Notes: a model not told the origin generated them from the sequence alone. DNA of 13,228 nucleotides from Actinomycetes bacterium (GCA_023404805.1 JAEYAL010000328.1:1-13228); one strand, 5' to 3'; positions 1-7,029 are shown, counted from the first letter of the stretch. Numbers and translations: made by a program.

Positions 1-414
1 GCGCTGGAGCCCTTCGGCGAGCAGGCCGACATGGTCCTCGGCTCGCTGGCGATCAGGCGCGGCGACCTCCCCGCGGCTCGTGCGGCCTACTTGCGGGCGT
101 TTGAGCGCAACCGCCGGGCGGCGCGCCCGCGGATGTGGCTCGGCGTGCTGGCCTCGGCCGAAGGCGACGGGCGCGAGGCGCGCCGCTGGCTGCGCCGCGC
201 CACGCGTTCGGCACCGCGCGACCTGATCATCGAGGACCTCAGCAAGCGGGTGGCAAGCGGGGAGACGCTCGATCCGCGCGCCGTCCAGCTGCAGCTGTCT
301 GAGCGCACGGCAAGGCTGGTCAGCGACCCCGATCCAGGCGACACGACAGGCACCCCGCCGGGGGACACGCCGCCGACGCCGCCAGAGATCACAGGTCCAC
401 CGTTTCCTGGCTGA
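1..414 (+). CDS. C-terminal part of a TPR protein, possibly an O-antigen ligase-type polymerase tail (5' end missing)
   Basis: The frame is open from the first base, so the gene begins outside the window; 137 residues remain before the TGA at 412-414. Two helix-turn-helix units of TPR type are visible: LGSLAIRRGDLPAARAAY, followed by a second pattern around WLGVLASAEGDGREARRWL. After them come a short charged linker, a segment of the form SGETLDPRAV, and a Pro/Thr/Gly-rich tail of about 35 residues that is probably disordered. In actinobacteria, Wzy/O-antigen ligase proteins often carry C-terminal TPRs ending in a similar 'G-x-x-(L/I)-D-P' segment, and a sugar-phosphotransferase gene follows here. 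A polymerase tail is therefore the favoured guess. The membrane part that would prove it is not in view, and any other TPR protein remains possible. Confidence 0.6.
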   Translation, partial: ALEPFGEQADMVLGSLAIRRGDLPAARAAYLRAFERNRRAARPRMWLGVLASAEGDGREARRWLRRATRSAPRDLIIEDLSKRVASGETLDPRAVQLQLSERTARLVSDPDPGDTTGTPPGDTPPTPPEITGPPFPG

Positions 415-469
415 AAAACCGTTCAGCGGCGGCGGTGAATTTCATCCCCGCTGCCGACCTCGCGCCCGG

Positions 470-475
470 TAAGGT
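470..475 (+). promoter_or_regulatory. Candidate -10 box (TAAGGT) for the sugar phosphotransferase
   Basis: TAAGGT lies in the context CCGGTAAGGTC, which recurs almost exactly upstream of the cyclase gene (TAAGGT at 5108-5113). It fits the actinobacterial TAnnnT -10 consensus. No good -35 is visible. The expected transcript start would be near 481-482, giving a leader of roughly 87 nt to the TTG at 569 or about 144 nt to the GTG at 626. Confidence 0.45.
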
Positions 476-568
476 CCGGCCATCGGCGCGCCGCCCACCA
501 CCGGCCCGCCCGGACGCACCCGGCGACGGCACGCTGCCGCCTGCCGGCCGCTCCGCCTCGACCCGCAC

Positions 569-2080
<1,512 letters not shown>

Positions 2081-2086
2081 GCCGCA

Positions 2087-2114
2087 GCGCCGCCGACGGG
2101 CGCGCCCGAGGCGC
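2087..2114 (+). terminator. GC-rich inverted repeat after the phosphotransferase
   Basis: GCGCC at 2087-2091 pairs with GGCGC at 2110-2114, and the interior contains the perfect palindrome CGGGCGCGCCCG (2097-2108). It begins 7 nt after the stop codon. There is no T-tract, so it would be a weak or factor-dependent terminator at best. Confidence 0.3.
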
Positions 2115-2176
2115 CGAACTCCCGTCATCCGAGGTCGTCCGGCAACCCCGGGACTCGGAAGTCCGCGCCGCCCAAG

Positions 2177-2186
2177 TACCCTGGAG
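2177..2186 (+). promoter_or_regulatory. Overlapping -10-like box and ribosome binding site for the 29-residue ORF
   Basis: TACCCT (2177-2182) matches TAnnnT, and GGAG (2183-2186) sits 5 nt before the ATG at 2192, an ideal Shine-Dalgarno spacing. The two readings conflict. If TACCCT is the -10, the transcript starts at about 2189-2190 and excludes GGAG. If GGAG is used, transcription must start further upstream. The GGAG makes the ATG credible under the second reading. Confidence 0.4.
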
Positions 2187-2191
2187 TGCGC

Positions 2192-2281
2192 ATGAAACCG
2201 CTGTGGCTCTGGATGCAAGGGATCATCGTCGTCGGCACCGTCGCCGGCATGGCGATCGCCGTCGTCAAGCTCTGGGGCTGA
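2192..2281 (+). CDS. 29-residue single-pass membrane peptide, function unknown
   Basis: I do not recognise a family. The ORF starts ATG AAA CCG, preceded by GGAG at 5 nt spacing, and ends TGA. The peptide begins MKPLWLWMQG, continues with an unbroken hydrophobic stretch rich in Ile/Val/Gly/Ala (about residues 10-25), and ends VVKLWG. A short polar or basic N-terminus, one transmembrane span and a Lys/Trp-flanked C-terminal boundary are the expected design of a small membrane protein. It sits alone between the phosphotransferase and the stress-protein gene, and the next gene has its own promoter. Nearly every synonymous site is G/C (one exception, the CAA and GGG region aside), like real genes here. 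Possible roles include a partner of a membrane enzyme, but nothing in the sequence fixes one. Confidence 0.55.
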   Translation: MKPLWLWMQGIIVVGTVAGMAIAVVKLWG

Positions 2282-2378
2282 CACCCGCCCGGCCGCGCTG
2301 GCCAGGCCGCGCGGCACTGAACCGGTCTCCACGTCCCATCCGTGCGCAGGACCGCGCCCACGGTGCCGCCCGCGTCCG

Positions 2379-2384
2379 TAGACT
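2379..2384 (+). promoter_or_regulatory. Leaderless-type -10 box (TAGACT) of the stress-protein gene
   Basis: TAGACT is followed by 7 nt and then GTG at 2392. At this spacing transcription should start at or next to the start codon, giving a leaderless mRNA, a common arrangement in actinobacteria. It supports the GTG start and replaces the absent Shine-Dalgarno. Confidence 0.6.
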
Positions 2385-2391
2385 CCGGCCG

Positions 2392-2844
2392 GTGAGCGAC
2401 TCCTTCAAGACCATCGTCGTTGGCACCGACGGCTCCGGCACCGCCACCGAAGCCGTTCGCAGGGCCACTGAACTCGCCGCAGCCGTCGGTGGGCGCCTCG
2501 AGCTCGTCAGCGCCTACGAGCCCGTCTCCAGCACCCGGCTCCGGCAGGAAGCCCAGCAGGCTCCCGGCGACGTGCAGTGGATGGTCAATCCTCAGGAAGA
2601 CGTCGACGCGACCCTCCAGGAGACCGCCAAGGAGATCCGCTCCAAGGGCGTCGAAGTCACGATCTGGGCCCGACAGGGCGACCCGGCCGACGCCATCCTC
2701 GACGTCGCCGAAGAGCAGGGCGCCGACCTCATCGTCGTCGGCAACCGCGGCATGACCGGCGCCAAGCGCTTCCTGCTTGGCTCCGTCCCGAACAAGATCA
2801 GCCACCACGCGCCTTGTTCGGTCCTCATCATCCGCACCACCTGA
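2392..2844 (+). CDS. Universal stress protein (UspA family, ATP-binding type)
   Basis: A 150-residue single-domain cytoplasmic Usp protein. The N-terminal strand FKTIVVGTDGSGTATEAV carries the family's conserved Asp and Gly/Ser pattern. The C-terminal motif GNRG-(9 residues)-GS, in GNRGMTGAKRFLLGSVPNK, is the G-2X-G-9X-G(S/T) ATP-binding signature, and it is followed by HHAPCSVLII, the usual last strand. Length is typical (about 140-160). Such proteins bind ATP and help cells survive stress or growth arrest; the exact partner is not deducible. The GTG start is set by the TAGACT box 7 nt upstream. The gene converges on the acetyltransferase gene, with 132 bp holding several hairpins between them. 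It shows no obvious functional tie to the polysaccharide genes. Confidence 0.95.
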   Translation: MSDSFKTIVVGTDGSGTATEAVRRATELAAAVGGRLELVSAYEPVSSTRLRQEAQQAPGDVQWMVNPQEDVDATLQETAKEIRSKGVEVTIWARQGDPADAILDVAEEQGADLIVVGNRGMTGAKRFLLGSVPNKISHHAPCSVLIIRTT

Positions 2845-2853
2845 GCACGATCT

Positions 2854-2872
2854 CGCGGCGATCTTCGCCGCG
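2854..2872 (+). terminator. Perfect 8-bp stem-loop after the stress-protein gene
   Basis: CGCGGCGA (2854-2861) and TCGCCGCG (2865-2872) pair perfectly around a TCT loop, 9 nt after the stop codon. There is no T-run behind it, so it resembles the U-tract-less hairpins common in high-GC actinobacteria. Confidence 0.5.
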
Positions 2873-2879
2873 CCCGAGA

Positions 2880-2905
2880 ATCCACTGTACGTCGTACTTG
2901 TGGAT
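2880..2905. repeat. Imperfect palindrome in the convergent intergenic region
   Basis: ATCCAC (2880-2885) and GTGGAT (2900-2905) are inverted repeats, enclosing GTAC-gtc-GTAC. With the 2854-2872 stem it makes a hairpin pair between two converging genes, and it may help end transcription from either side. Confidence 0.4.
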
Positions 2906-2969
2906 CCTCGGCCACGGCGAATCTCATCCACGATCTCGCACTCAGGAGGCGCGGAATCGGCACGACTTG

Positions 2970-2988
2970 AGCGCGTTCAGCTCGCGCT
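2970..2988 (-). terminator. Stem-loop spanning the stop codon of the acetyltransferase gene
   Basis: AGCGCG (2970-2975) and CGCGCT (2983-2988) are perfect inverted repeats with a 7-nt loop that contains the acetyltransferase stop codon (2977-2979). It could serve as a weak terminator or 3'-end stabiliser for leftward transcription. No T-tract is present. Confidence 0.3.
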
Positions 2989-3615
2989 GAGGCGCTGCTG
3001 CAGCGCGGCGCGCGCTGCGGGCCATTCGGGCGCGGTGATGCTGAAGATCACCGAGTCGCGCACGTAGCCGTCCGGCAGGACCATGTGGGCGCGCAGGATG
3101 CCCTCTTGCGAGGCGCCGATGCGGGCGATCGCGGCTCGTGATTTCGCGTTGCGGACGTCGGTGAGGAGCTCGACGCGGTTCATGCCCCACGTCTCGAACG
3201 CGTGCGTGAGCATGAGGAGCTTCGCCTCGCTGTTGACGTAGGTGCGCTGGAAGCGGGCCGACAGGAACGTGAAGCCGATCTCGACGCGGCGGTTCGCCCC
3301 GTCGAACATCCGAAAGCGCGTGCTGCCGGCGATGGCCCCGGACTCCCGGTCGACGGTGGCGAACGCCAGCTCGCGGCCGTCCTGCAGCGCCCGGTCGGCG
3401 TCGAAGAAGAAGCCGCCCAGCGCATCGGGATGGGGCACGAGCGTCTCCTTGATGGTCCACAGCTCGCCGTCGCGGATGGCGTCGGCGAGACCGCCGCGGT
3501 GGCGGAGCTCGTCGAGCGGCTGCAGTTCGACACGCGCGCCGGTGAGCGTGAGCGGCTCGATCTGCGGCGCGGCGGCGTGGGCGGAGGTGCTGGGGCGGGA
3601 CACGGCGGCAGGCAC
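2977..3615 (-). CDS. GNAT-family N-acetyltransferase, RimJ/RimL type
   Basis: A 212-residue GNAT protein predicted to transfer an acetyl group from acetyl-CoA to an amine (N-terminus, antibiotic or amino sugar; substrate unknown). After a low-complexity lead of about 20 residues comes the family entry strand LTLTGARVELQPLD. Later elements include VDRESGAIAGSTRF (strand with motif C/D character), RRVEIGFTFLSARFQRTYVNSEAKLLML, which is typical of the RimL-like subgroup (I/L-G-...-N-x-E-A-K), and a C-terminal segment, ELLTDVRNAKSRAAIARIGASQEG, in which the R-N-x-x-S-x-x-A-I-x-x-x-G helix matches the family. The start is GTG 3615; GTG 3603 is an equally plausible in-frame alternative, and neither has a clear ribosome site. 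It lies downstream of the GT4 gene on the same strand, separated from it by the palindromic elements. Confidence 0.9.
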   Translation of the reverse strand: MPAAVSRPSTSAHAAAPQIEPLTLTGARVELQPLDELRHRGGLADAIRDGELWTIKETLVPHPDALGGFFFDADRALQDGRELAFATVDRESGAIAGSTRFRMFDGANRRVEIGFTFLSARFQRTYVNSEAKLLMLTHAFETWGMNRVELLTDVRNAKSRAAIARIGASQEGILRAHMVLPDGYVRDSVIFSITAPEWPAARAALQQRLSAS

Positions 3616-3634
3616 GCTAGCGGCGTTTCGGGCG

Positions 3635-3679
3635 CGGCTCCGGGTTGGACGTCAACGTTTGAGGCTGAATCCGGAACCG
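3635..3679. repeat. Palindromic repeat unit A
   Basis: The outer arms CGGCTCCGGGTT (3635-3646) and AATCCGGAACCG (3668-3679) are inverted repeats with two mismatches. An inner TCAA-cgt-TTGA lies at the centre. The 44 bases at 3636-3679 match 3698-3741 (unit B) at about 35 of 44 positions by hand alignment, so the two are copies of one element. Confidence 0.75.
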
Positions 3680-3690
3680 CGATCGAGGGC

Positions 3691-3745
3691 GGCACGTCGC
3701 TCCGGGTTTGCCGTCAACGCTTGACGGCCAATCCGGAGCCGTGCC
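3691..3745. repeat. Palindromic repeat unit B: near-perfect hairpin 4 nt... after the GT4 stop codon
   Basis: A 41-nt palindrome (3699-3739, centre 3719) pairs at 17 of 19 positions, with the core GCCGTCAA-cgc-TTGACGGC perfect. The arms continue as GGCACG (3691-3696) and CGTGCC (3740-3745) past a 2-nt bulge. Reading leftward it starts 3 nt after the GT4 stop codon (3751-3749), so it may act as a terminator or mRNA 3'-end stabiliser. Having a second copy 62 bp away also fits a REP-like extragenic palindrome family. Confidence 0.75.
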
Positions 3746-3748
3746 GCT

Positions 3749-4936
3749 CTAGCGGCCGGCGAGCACGTCGCGGTAGGCCTCGGCGATGCCGTCGGCCATG
3801 CCGCTGAGCGTGAAGCGCCTGGCGTGGCGCTCGCGGGACGCGTCGGCCATCCGCTGGCGACGGGCGGCGTCGGGCACGAGCTCGTTGACGGCGGCGGCGA
3901 GCGCGCGGTGGTCGGCGGGCGGCACGAGCAGGCCGGTCTCGCCCTCGATCTCGGTGCCGGGCGCGAGGTCGGGCTGGTCGCGGTGGCTCTGGCGGCCATG
4001 GCCGTCGACGACGGCCTCGCGGGTGCCGCCGACGTCGGTCGCGACCTGCGGGACGCCCGTCGCCATCGCTTCGAGGACGCCGATCGGGAACGCCTCCCAC
4101 GACGACGGGAGGACGTAGACGTCAAGCGCGTCGAGGGCGTTGAAGGCGGGCGGCTGGAACGGGAAGAACCCGAAGCGCGGCTCGCCGAGCAGGCCGAGGG
4201 CCGTGGCGCGGGCCCGCAGCTCGGCTTCGAGCGGTCCGTTGCCGATGATCGCGACGCGGGCGCGCGGATCGGAGGCGAGGATCGACGGCGCCGCGTCGAT
4301 CAACACGTCGACGCGCTTCTGCTCGCGCAGCACCGCCACCGACCCGACGAGCACGCCGTCTTTGCCGCGGAAGTCCTCCAGCTCGGACAGCGGCACGGTG
4401 CCGGGCGGCAGGACCTTGGATCCGTTGTGGATCACGCGCATGCGCGACCCCTTGATGCCGACGCGCAGGCCTTCCTGGCGCTCGTCGTCGCAGACGCAGA
4501 GGATCCGCGCGGTCGCGGGAGCCAGGACCCGCTCGACGTTGGTCGCGAAGATGCGGCGCTTCTCGCTGAAGTCGCCGATAAACGGGAAGCAATGCGGGCT
4601 GTAGACCACCGGCGGCCTCCGGCCGGCCAGCACGGCCCGTGCGACAACGCCCGCCTTCGCGGAGTGCGCGTGGACGAGGTCGTAGCCGCCGCGCTTCACC
4701 ACGCCGGCCAGGTCGAACGCCGACTTCAGGTCGGCGCGGGGGTTGCCGTAGCCGCGCTGGAACGCGATCCGGTGCACGGGGATCTCAGCCGGGAGCTGCC
4801 CGTAGACGAAGTCGGCCTCGAGCGGGCCGGCGATCTCGACCTCGAAGCCGCGCTCGGGCAGGGCTCGGGCGAGCTGGAGCACATGCTCAGCGACGCCGCC
4901 GTCGGGCGGTTCGAACGTGAGCAGGACGCGGGGCAC
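3749..4936 (-). CDS. GT4-family glycosyltransferase (GT-B fold) with a 20-residue insertion
   Basis: A 395-residue retaining glycosyltransferase, predicted to add a sugar from a nucleotide donor to a lipid-linked glycan at the cytoplasmic face. The N-terminus VPRVLLTFEPPDGGVAEHV has the GT4 acceptor-domain G-G-V-x-x-H pattern. The donor domain shows GSVAVLREQKRVDVLI, VAIIGNGPLEAEL and the EX7E motif EAFPIGVLE (E281, E289), followed by EAMATGVPQVATDVGGTREAVVDG. The usual continuation ETGLLVPP is displaced by 20 extra residues (313-332, bases 4000-3941). The start was set at GTG 4936: a TACGAT box lies 6 nt upstream and the GT4 fold begins immediately. The frame stays open to 5164, but that would overlap the divergent cyclase gene and add 76 residues with no glycosyltransferase character. 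Donor and acceptor are unknown. Confidence 0.93.
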   Translation of the reverse strand: MPRVLLTFEPPDGGVAEHVLQLARALPERGFEVEIAGPLEADFVYGQLPAEIPVHRIAFQRGYGNPRADLKSAFDLAGVVKRGGYDLVHAHSAKAGVVARAVLAGRRPPVVYSPHCFPFIGDFSEKRRIFATNVERVLAPATARILCVCDDERQEGLRVGIKGSRMRVIHNGSKVLPPGTVPLSELEDFRGKDGVLVGSVAVLREQKRVDVLIDAAPSILASDPRARVAIIGNGPLEAELRARATALGLLGEPRFGFFPFQPPAFNALDALDVYVLPSSWEAFPIGVLEAMATGVPQVATDVGGTREAVVDGHGRQSHRDQPDLAPGTEIEGETGLLVPPADHRALAAAVNELVPDAARRQRMADASRERHARRFTLSGMADGIAEAYRDVLAGR

Positions 4937-4942
4937 CGGCGA

Positions 4943-4948
4943 ATCGTA
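4943..4948 (-). promoter_or_regulatory. Leaderless-type -10 box (TACGAT) of the GT4 gene
   Basis: On the minus strand TACGAT is followed by 6 nt and then GTG at 4936-4934. This fits TAnnnT with transcription starting at the start codon. A perfect palindrome, GGCCGCGCGGCC, lies 3 nt further upstream (4952-4963), in the -10/-35 spacer, where a repressor could act. Confidence 0.6.
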
Positions 4949-4951
4949 GAT

Positions 4952-4963
4952 GGCCGCGCGGCC
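4952..4963. promoter_or_regulatory. 12-bp perfect palindrome in the GT4 promoter spacer
   Basis: GGCCGCGCGGCC is perfectly symmetric and is placed between the presumed -35 and -10 regions of the leftward promoter. It may be an operator, but short GC palindromes are common by chance in DNA this GC-rich. Confidence 0.25.
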
Positions 4964-5020
4964 GACGATCGACAGAGAACCGGCAAGATCAACGCCCAAG
5001 CTGCGCCAGGCGGCGGCGAG

Positions 5021-5032
5021 CCTGCATGCAGG
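5021..5032. promoter_or_regulatory. 12-bp perfect palindrome in the divergent intergenic region
   Basis: CCTGCATGCAGG lies about midway between the two divergent promoters (4943-4948 and 5108-5113). Its mixed base composition makes chance less likely than for all-GC palindromes. It is a candidate regulator site for one or both genes; no regulator is identified. Confidence 0.3.
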
Positions 5033-5079
5033 ACCGCCACGCGACCAGCGCACCGCAGGTGTGGATCGCCATCGTGGCA

Positions 5080-5094
5080 GCGCCCCAGTGGCGC
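5080..5094. promoter_or_regulatory. Inverted repeat in the presumed -35 region of the cyclase promoter
   Basis: GCGCC (5080-5084) and GGCGC (5090-5094) flank CCAGT. The repeat lies where the -35 element of the TAAGGT promoter should be, so it could be an operator. It is short and all-GC, so the support is weak. Confidence 0.2.
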
Positions 5095-5107
5095 CGTGAT
5101 CGGCCGG

Positions 5108-5113
5108 TAAGGT
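5108..5113 (+). promoter_or_regulatory. Leaderless-type -10 box (TAAGGT) of the adenylate cyclase gene
   Basis: TAAGGT is followed by 6 nt and then GTG at 5120. The surrounding CCGGTAAGGTC is the same as at 466-476. The spacing predicts an mRNA that begins at or beside the start codon, consistent with the lack of a Shine-Dalgarno. Confidence 0.6.
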
Positions 5114-5119
5114 CGGTCG

Positions 5120-6733
5120 GTGCCGCGGCAACACCACCAGGAGCGCATCGAAGCGCACCGCCACCGCCTCGAGCGGCTCGTGAACGCGGTGATCTCAAGC
5201 CCGTTCCTGATCGGCAACCCGAATGAACCGGGGGAGAGCGTCGCGCTGCGCGTGCGCCGGCTCACCGTGTTCGCCACGCTCGTCTCCCACGCGGTCGGCG
5301 CGCTCGTCGTCGCGGTCTTCGCCGTCACGGCGCTGCCCAAACCTCCGATCGAGGACCAGTGGTCGGTCTGGCTCGCGAACCTCGCGCTCGGCGCGGTGTA
5401 CGTGCCGATCGCCATGGCCGCCGGCGTCATGTGGGGCCGCGCGCGCGTCGAGAAGGGGCCGCTCGGCACGGCGGCGTGGATCGCCAGCCCGGACCCGCCG
5501 ACCGAAGCCCAAGCCGCCCGGGTGCTGCGCGCCCCGCTGCGGCTCGTGGTCGTGCAGGCGACGCTCTGGATCGTCGCGACCGTCCTCTTCGCGATCCTCA
5601 ACTACACCTACGACCCGCTGCTCGGCCTCGGCACGGGCCTGACGGTCGCGCTCGGCGGCGTGACGACCTCGACCGCCGCCTACGTGCTCGGCGAGCTCGC
5701 GCTGCGGCCCGTCCTCGCCCGCGCCCTCGCCGTGCAGGGGACGTCGACCGACCGCCGCGGCGTGCCCGGGGTCGCCACCCGCTGGCTGCTGACCTGGCTC
5801 TTCGGCACCGGCATCCCGGTCTTCGGTCTGATGCTCGTCGGCGTCGCAGCGCTCACGCCGGTCGACATCGACACGGACGCGCTCGCCCGCACGATCCTCG
5901 CGCTCACCTCGATCGTCCTCGTCTTCGGCGCGCTCGTGACCGTGCTCGCGGCGTACCAGACGGTCCATCCCATCGCCTCGATCCAGCGCGGTCTCGCCCG
6001 CGTGCAGGCGGGCGACCTCGACGCCCACGTGCCGGTCTGGGACAGCACCGAGCTCGGCGCCCTGCAGAGCGGGTTCAACGAGATGGTCGACGGCCTCCGC
6101 GAGCGGGAGACCATCCGCGACCTGTTCGGCCGCCAGGTCGGCGAAGACGTCGCTGCCAAGGCGCTGGCCTCAGGCGTCGACTTCGGTGGCGAGCTGCGGC
6201 CCGTCGGCGTCCTGTTCGTCGACCTCGTCGGCTCCACGGCGCTTGCCGCGCGCGAGCGCCCCGAGAACGTGGTCAAGCTGCTCAACCGCTTCCTGGCCGA
6301 GGTGGTCGAGGTCGTCGAGGAGTGCGGCGGCTTCATCAACAAGTTCGAAGGCGACGCCGCGCTCGCGGTCTTCGGCGCGCCCGCTGAGATCGACGACGCC
6401 GCCGGCCGGGCGCTGCGGGCGGCCCGCGAGATGCAGCAGCGGCTCGTCGCCGAGGTCACCGAGCTGACGGCCGCGATCGGCGTGGCCTACGGCGAAGCCG
6501 TCGCCGGCCACATCGGCACCGAACGCCGCTACGAGTACACCGTGATCGGCGACCCGGTCAACGAGGCCGCGCGCCTCTGCGACCTCGCCAAGTCGCACGA
6601 CGGCATGGTGCTCGCCTCGTGGGTCGCCGTCGAGGCCGCCAACGAGGATGAACGTGCCCATTGGCACCACGACGGCCGCACCGTGCTGCGGGGCCGCTCA
6701 CAGGCGACGGACCTCGCCGCGCCCACCCTCTGA
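5120..6733 (+). CDS. Membrane-bound HAMP-domain class III adenylate cyclase
   Basis: A 537-residue protein predicted to make cAMP from ATP on the cytoplasmic side. About six membrane segments fill residues 48-280, then a HAMP domain at about 281-335 (P-I-A-S-I-Q-R-G-L, ending S-G-F-N-E-M-V-D-G-L-R-E-R), then the cyclase domain at about 355-530. Catalytic residues visible: metal-binding Asp368 in FVDLVGST and Asp412 in NKFEGDAALAVFG, adenine-selecting Lys408, and transition-state Asn481 and Arg485 in GDPVNEAARL. The position 7 before Asn481, often Asp in class IIIa, is Thr474, as in class IIIb cyclases, so activity is expected. The architecture resembles the mycobacterial Rv1318c-Rv1320c/Rv3645 group. 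The TAAGGT box sets the GTG start. The gene is divergent from the GT4 gene and followed by two stem-loops. The signal sensed by the membrane domain is unknown. Confidence 0.95.
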   Translation: MPRQHHQERIEAHRHRLERLVNAVISSPFLIGNPNEPGESVALRVRRLTVFATLVSHAVGALVVAVFAVTALPKPPIEDQWSVWLANLALGAVYVPIAMAAGVMWGRARVEKGPLGTAAWIASPDPPTEAQAARVLRAPLRLVVVQATLWIVATVLFAILNYTYDPLLGLGTGLTVALGGVTTSTAAYVLGELALRPVLARALAVQGTSTDRRGVPGVATRWLLTWLFGTGIPVFGLMLVGVAALTPVDIDTDALARTILALTSIVLVFGALVTVLAAYQTVHPIASIQRGLARVQAGDLDAHVPVWDSTELGALQSGFNEMVDGLRERETIRDLFGRQVGEDVAAKALASGVDFGGELRPVGVLFVDLVGSTALAARERPENVVKLLNRFLAEVVEVVEECGGFINKFEGDAALAVFGAPAEIDDAAGRALRAAREMQQRLVAEVTELTAAIGVAYGEAVAGHIGTERRYEYTVIGDPVNEAARLCDLAKSHDGMVLASWVAVEAANEDERAHWHHDGRTVLRGRSQATDLAAPTL

Positions 6734-6771
6734 TCGCAGGCCAAACGACCCTCGCCGGGCGGCTGAGGAGA

Positions 6772-6791
6772 GCCGGGCTGCAGCCCCCGGC
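6772..6791 (+). terminator. Stem-loop downstream of the cyclase gene
   Basis: GCCGGG (6772-6777) pairs with CCCGGC (6786-6791). The loop region contains the palindrome GGGCTGCAGCCC (6775-6786), so two alternative pairings are possible. It lies 38 nt after the cyclase stop. No T-tract follows; it is a possible terminator for the cyclase. Confidence 0.4.
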
Positions 6792-6800
6792 CCCGCGAGG

Positions 6801-6824
6801 TGCTGATCGGGCGATCGATCAGCA
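6801..6824 (+). terminator. Perfect 9-bp stem-loop between the cyclase and epimerase genes
   Basis: TGCTGATCG (6801-6809) and CGATCAGCA (6816-6824) pair perfectly around the 6-nt loop GGCGAT. With moderate GC content, a stem this long is unlikely to be chance. It may be the second half of a tandem terminator or part of the leader of the epimerase operon. Confidence 0.45.
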
Positions 6825-7029
6825 TGCAGGGCGTTTCGACTACGTACTGGAGCGGTTCAAGGTCTCGCGCCGCAGGCCGAGCAACTGATGTGAACCGGGG
6901 CCGGCTGCAAAGGCGCGTCAGATGCGCAACGATGGCCACGCATACCAACCGTTTTGGGCCGTCCACGCCGGCCCGGAATCGAGTCGGATGGCGACCCCCG
7001 GCGCCCTCCAAGATCGCCAAGAACCGCTC
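6825..7029. other. Non-coding leader region of the epimerase operon
   Basis: No gene is supported here. An in-frame ATG at 6922 (AAAGG 8 nt upstream) would extend the epimerase by 36 residues, but about 10 of those 36 codons end in A or T, unlike the near-uniform G/C third positions of the genes, and the extension has no family similarity. Local GC is lower than in the genes. No convincing -10/-35 pair was found, although the operon promoter should lie here or just upstream. Confidence 0.5.

Noticed and set aside
3635..3745. Palindrome pair as insertion-sequence ends or a CRISPR fragment
   Set aside because: Only 62 bp separate the copies, no transposase or Cas gene is present, and there is no regular repeat-spacer series.
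3824..5110. 428-codon plus-strand ORF antisense to the GT4 gene
   Set aside because: Low-complexity composition, no motifs, and the opposite strand encodes an intact GT4 enzyme.
4937..5164. 76-residue N-terminal extension of the GT4 enzyme
   Set aside because: Overlaps the cyclase start and promoter, has no family similarity, and the TACGAT box points to GTG 4936.
6922..7029. 36-residue N-terminal extension of the epimerase from ATG 6922
   Set aside because: Third-position GC is only about 70%, the extension is unlike any epimerase N-terminus, and GTG 7030 gives the normal length. A weak AAAGG upstream of 6922 keeps a small doubt.
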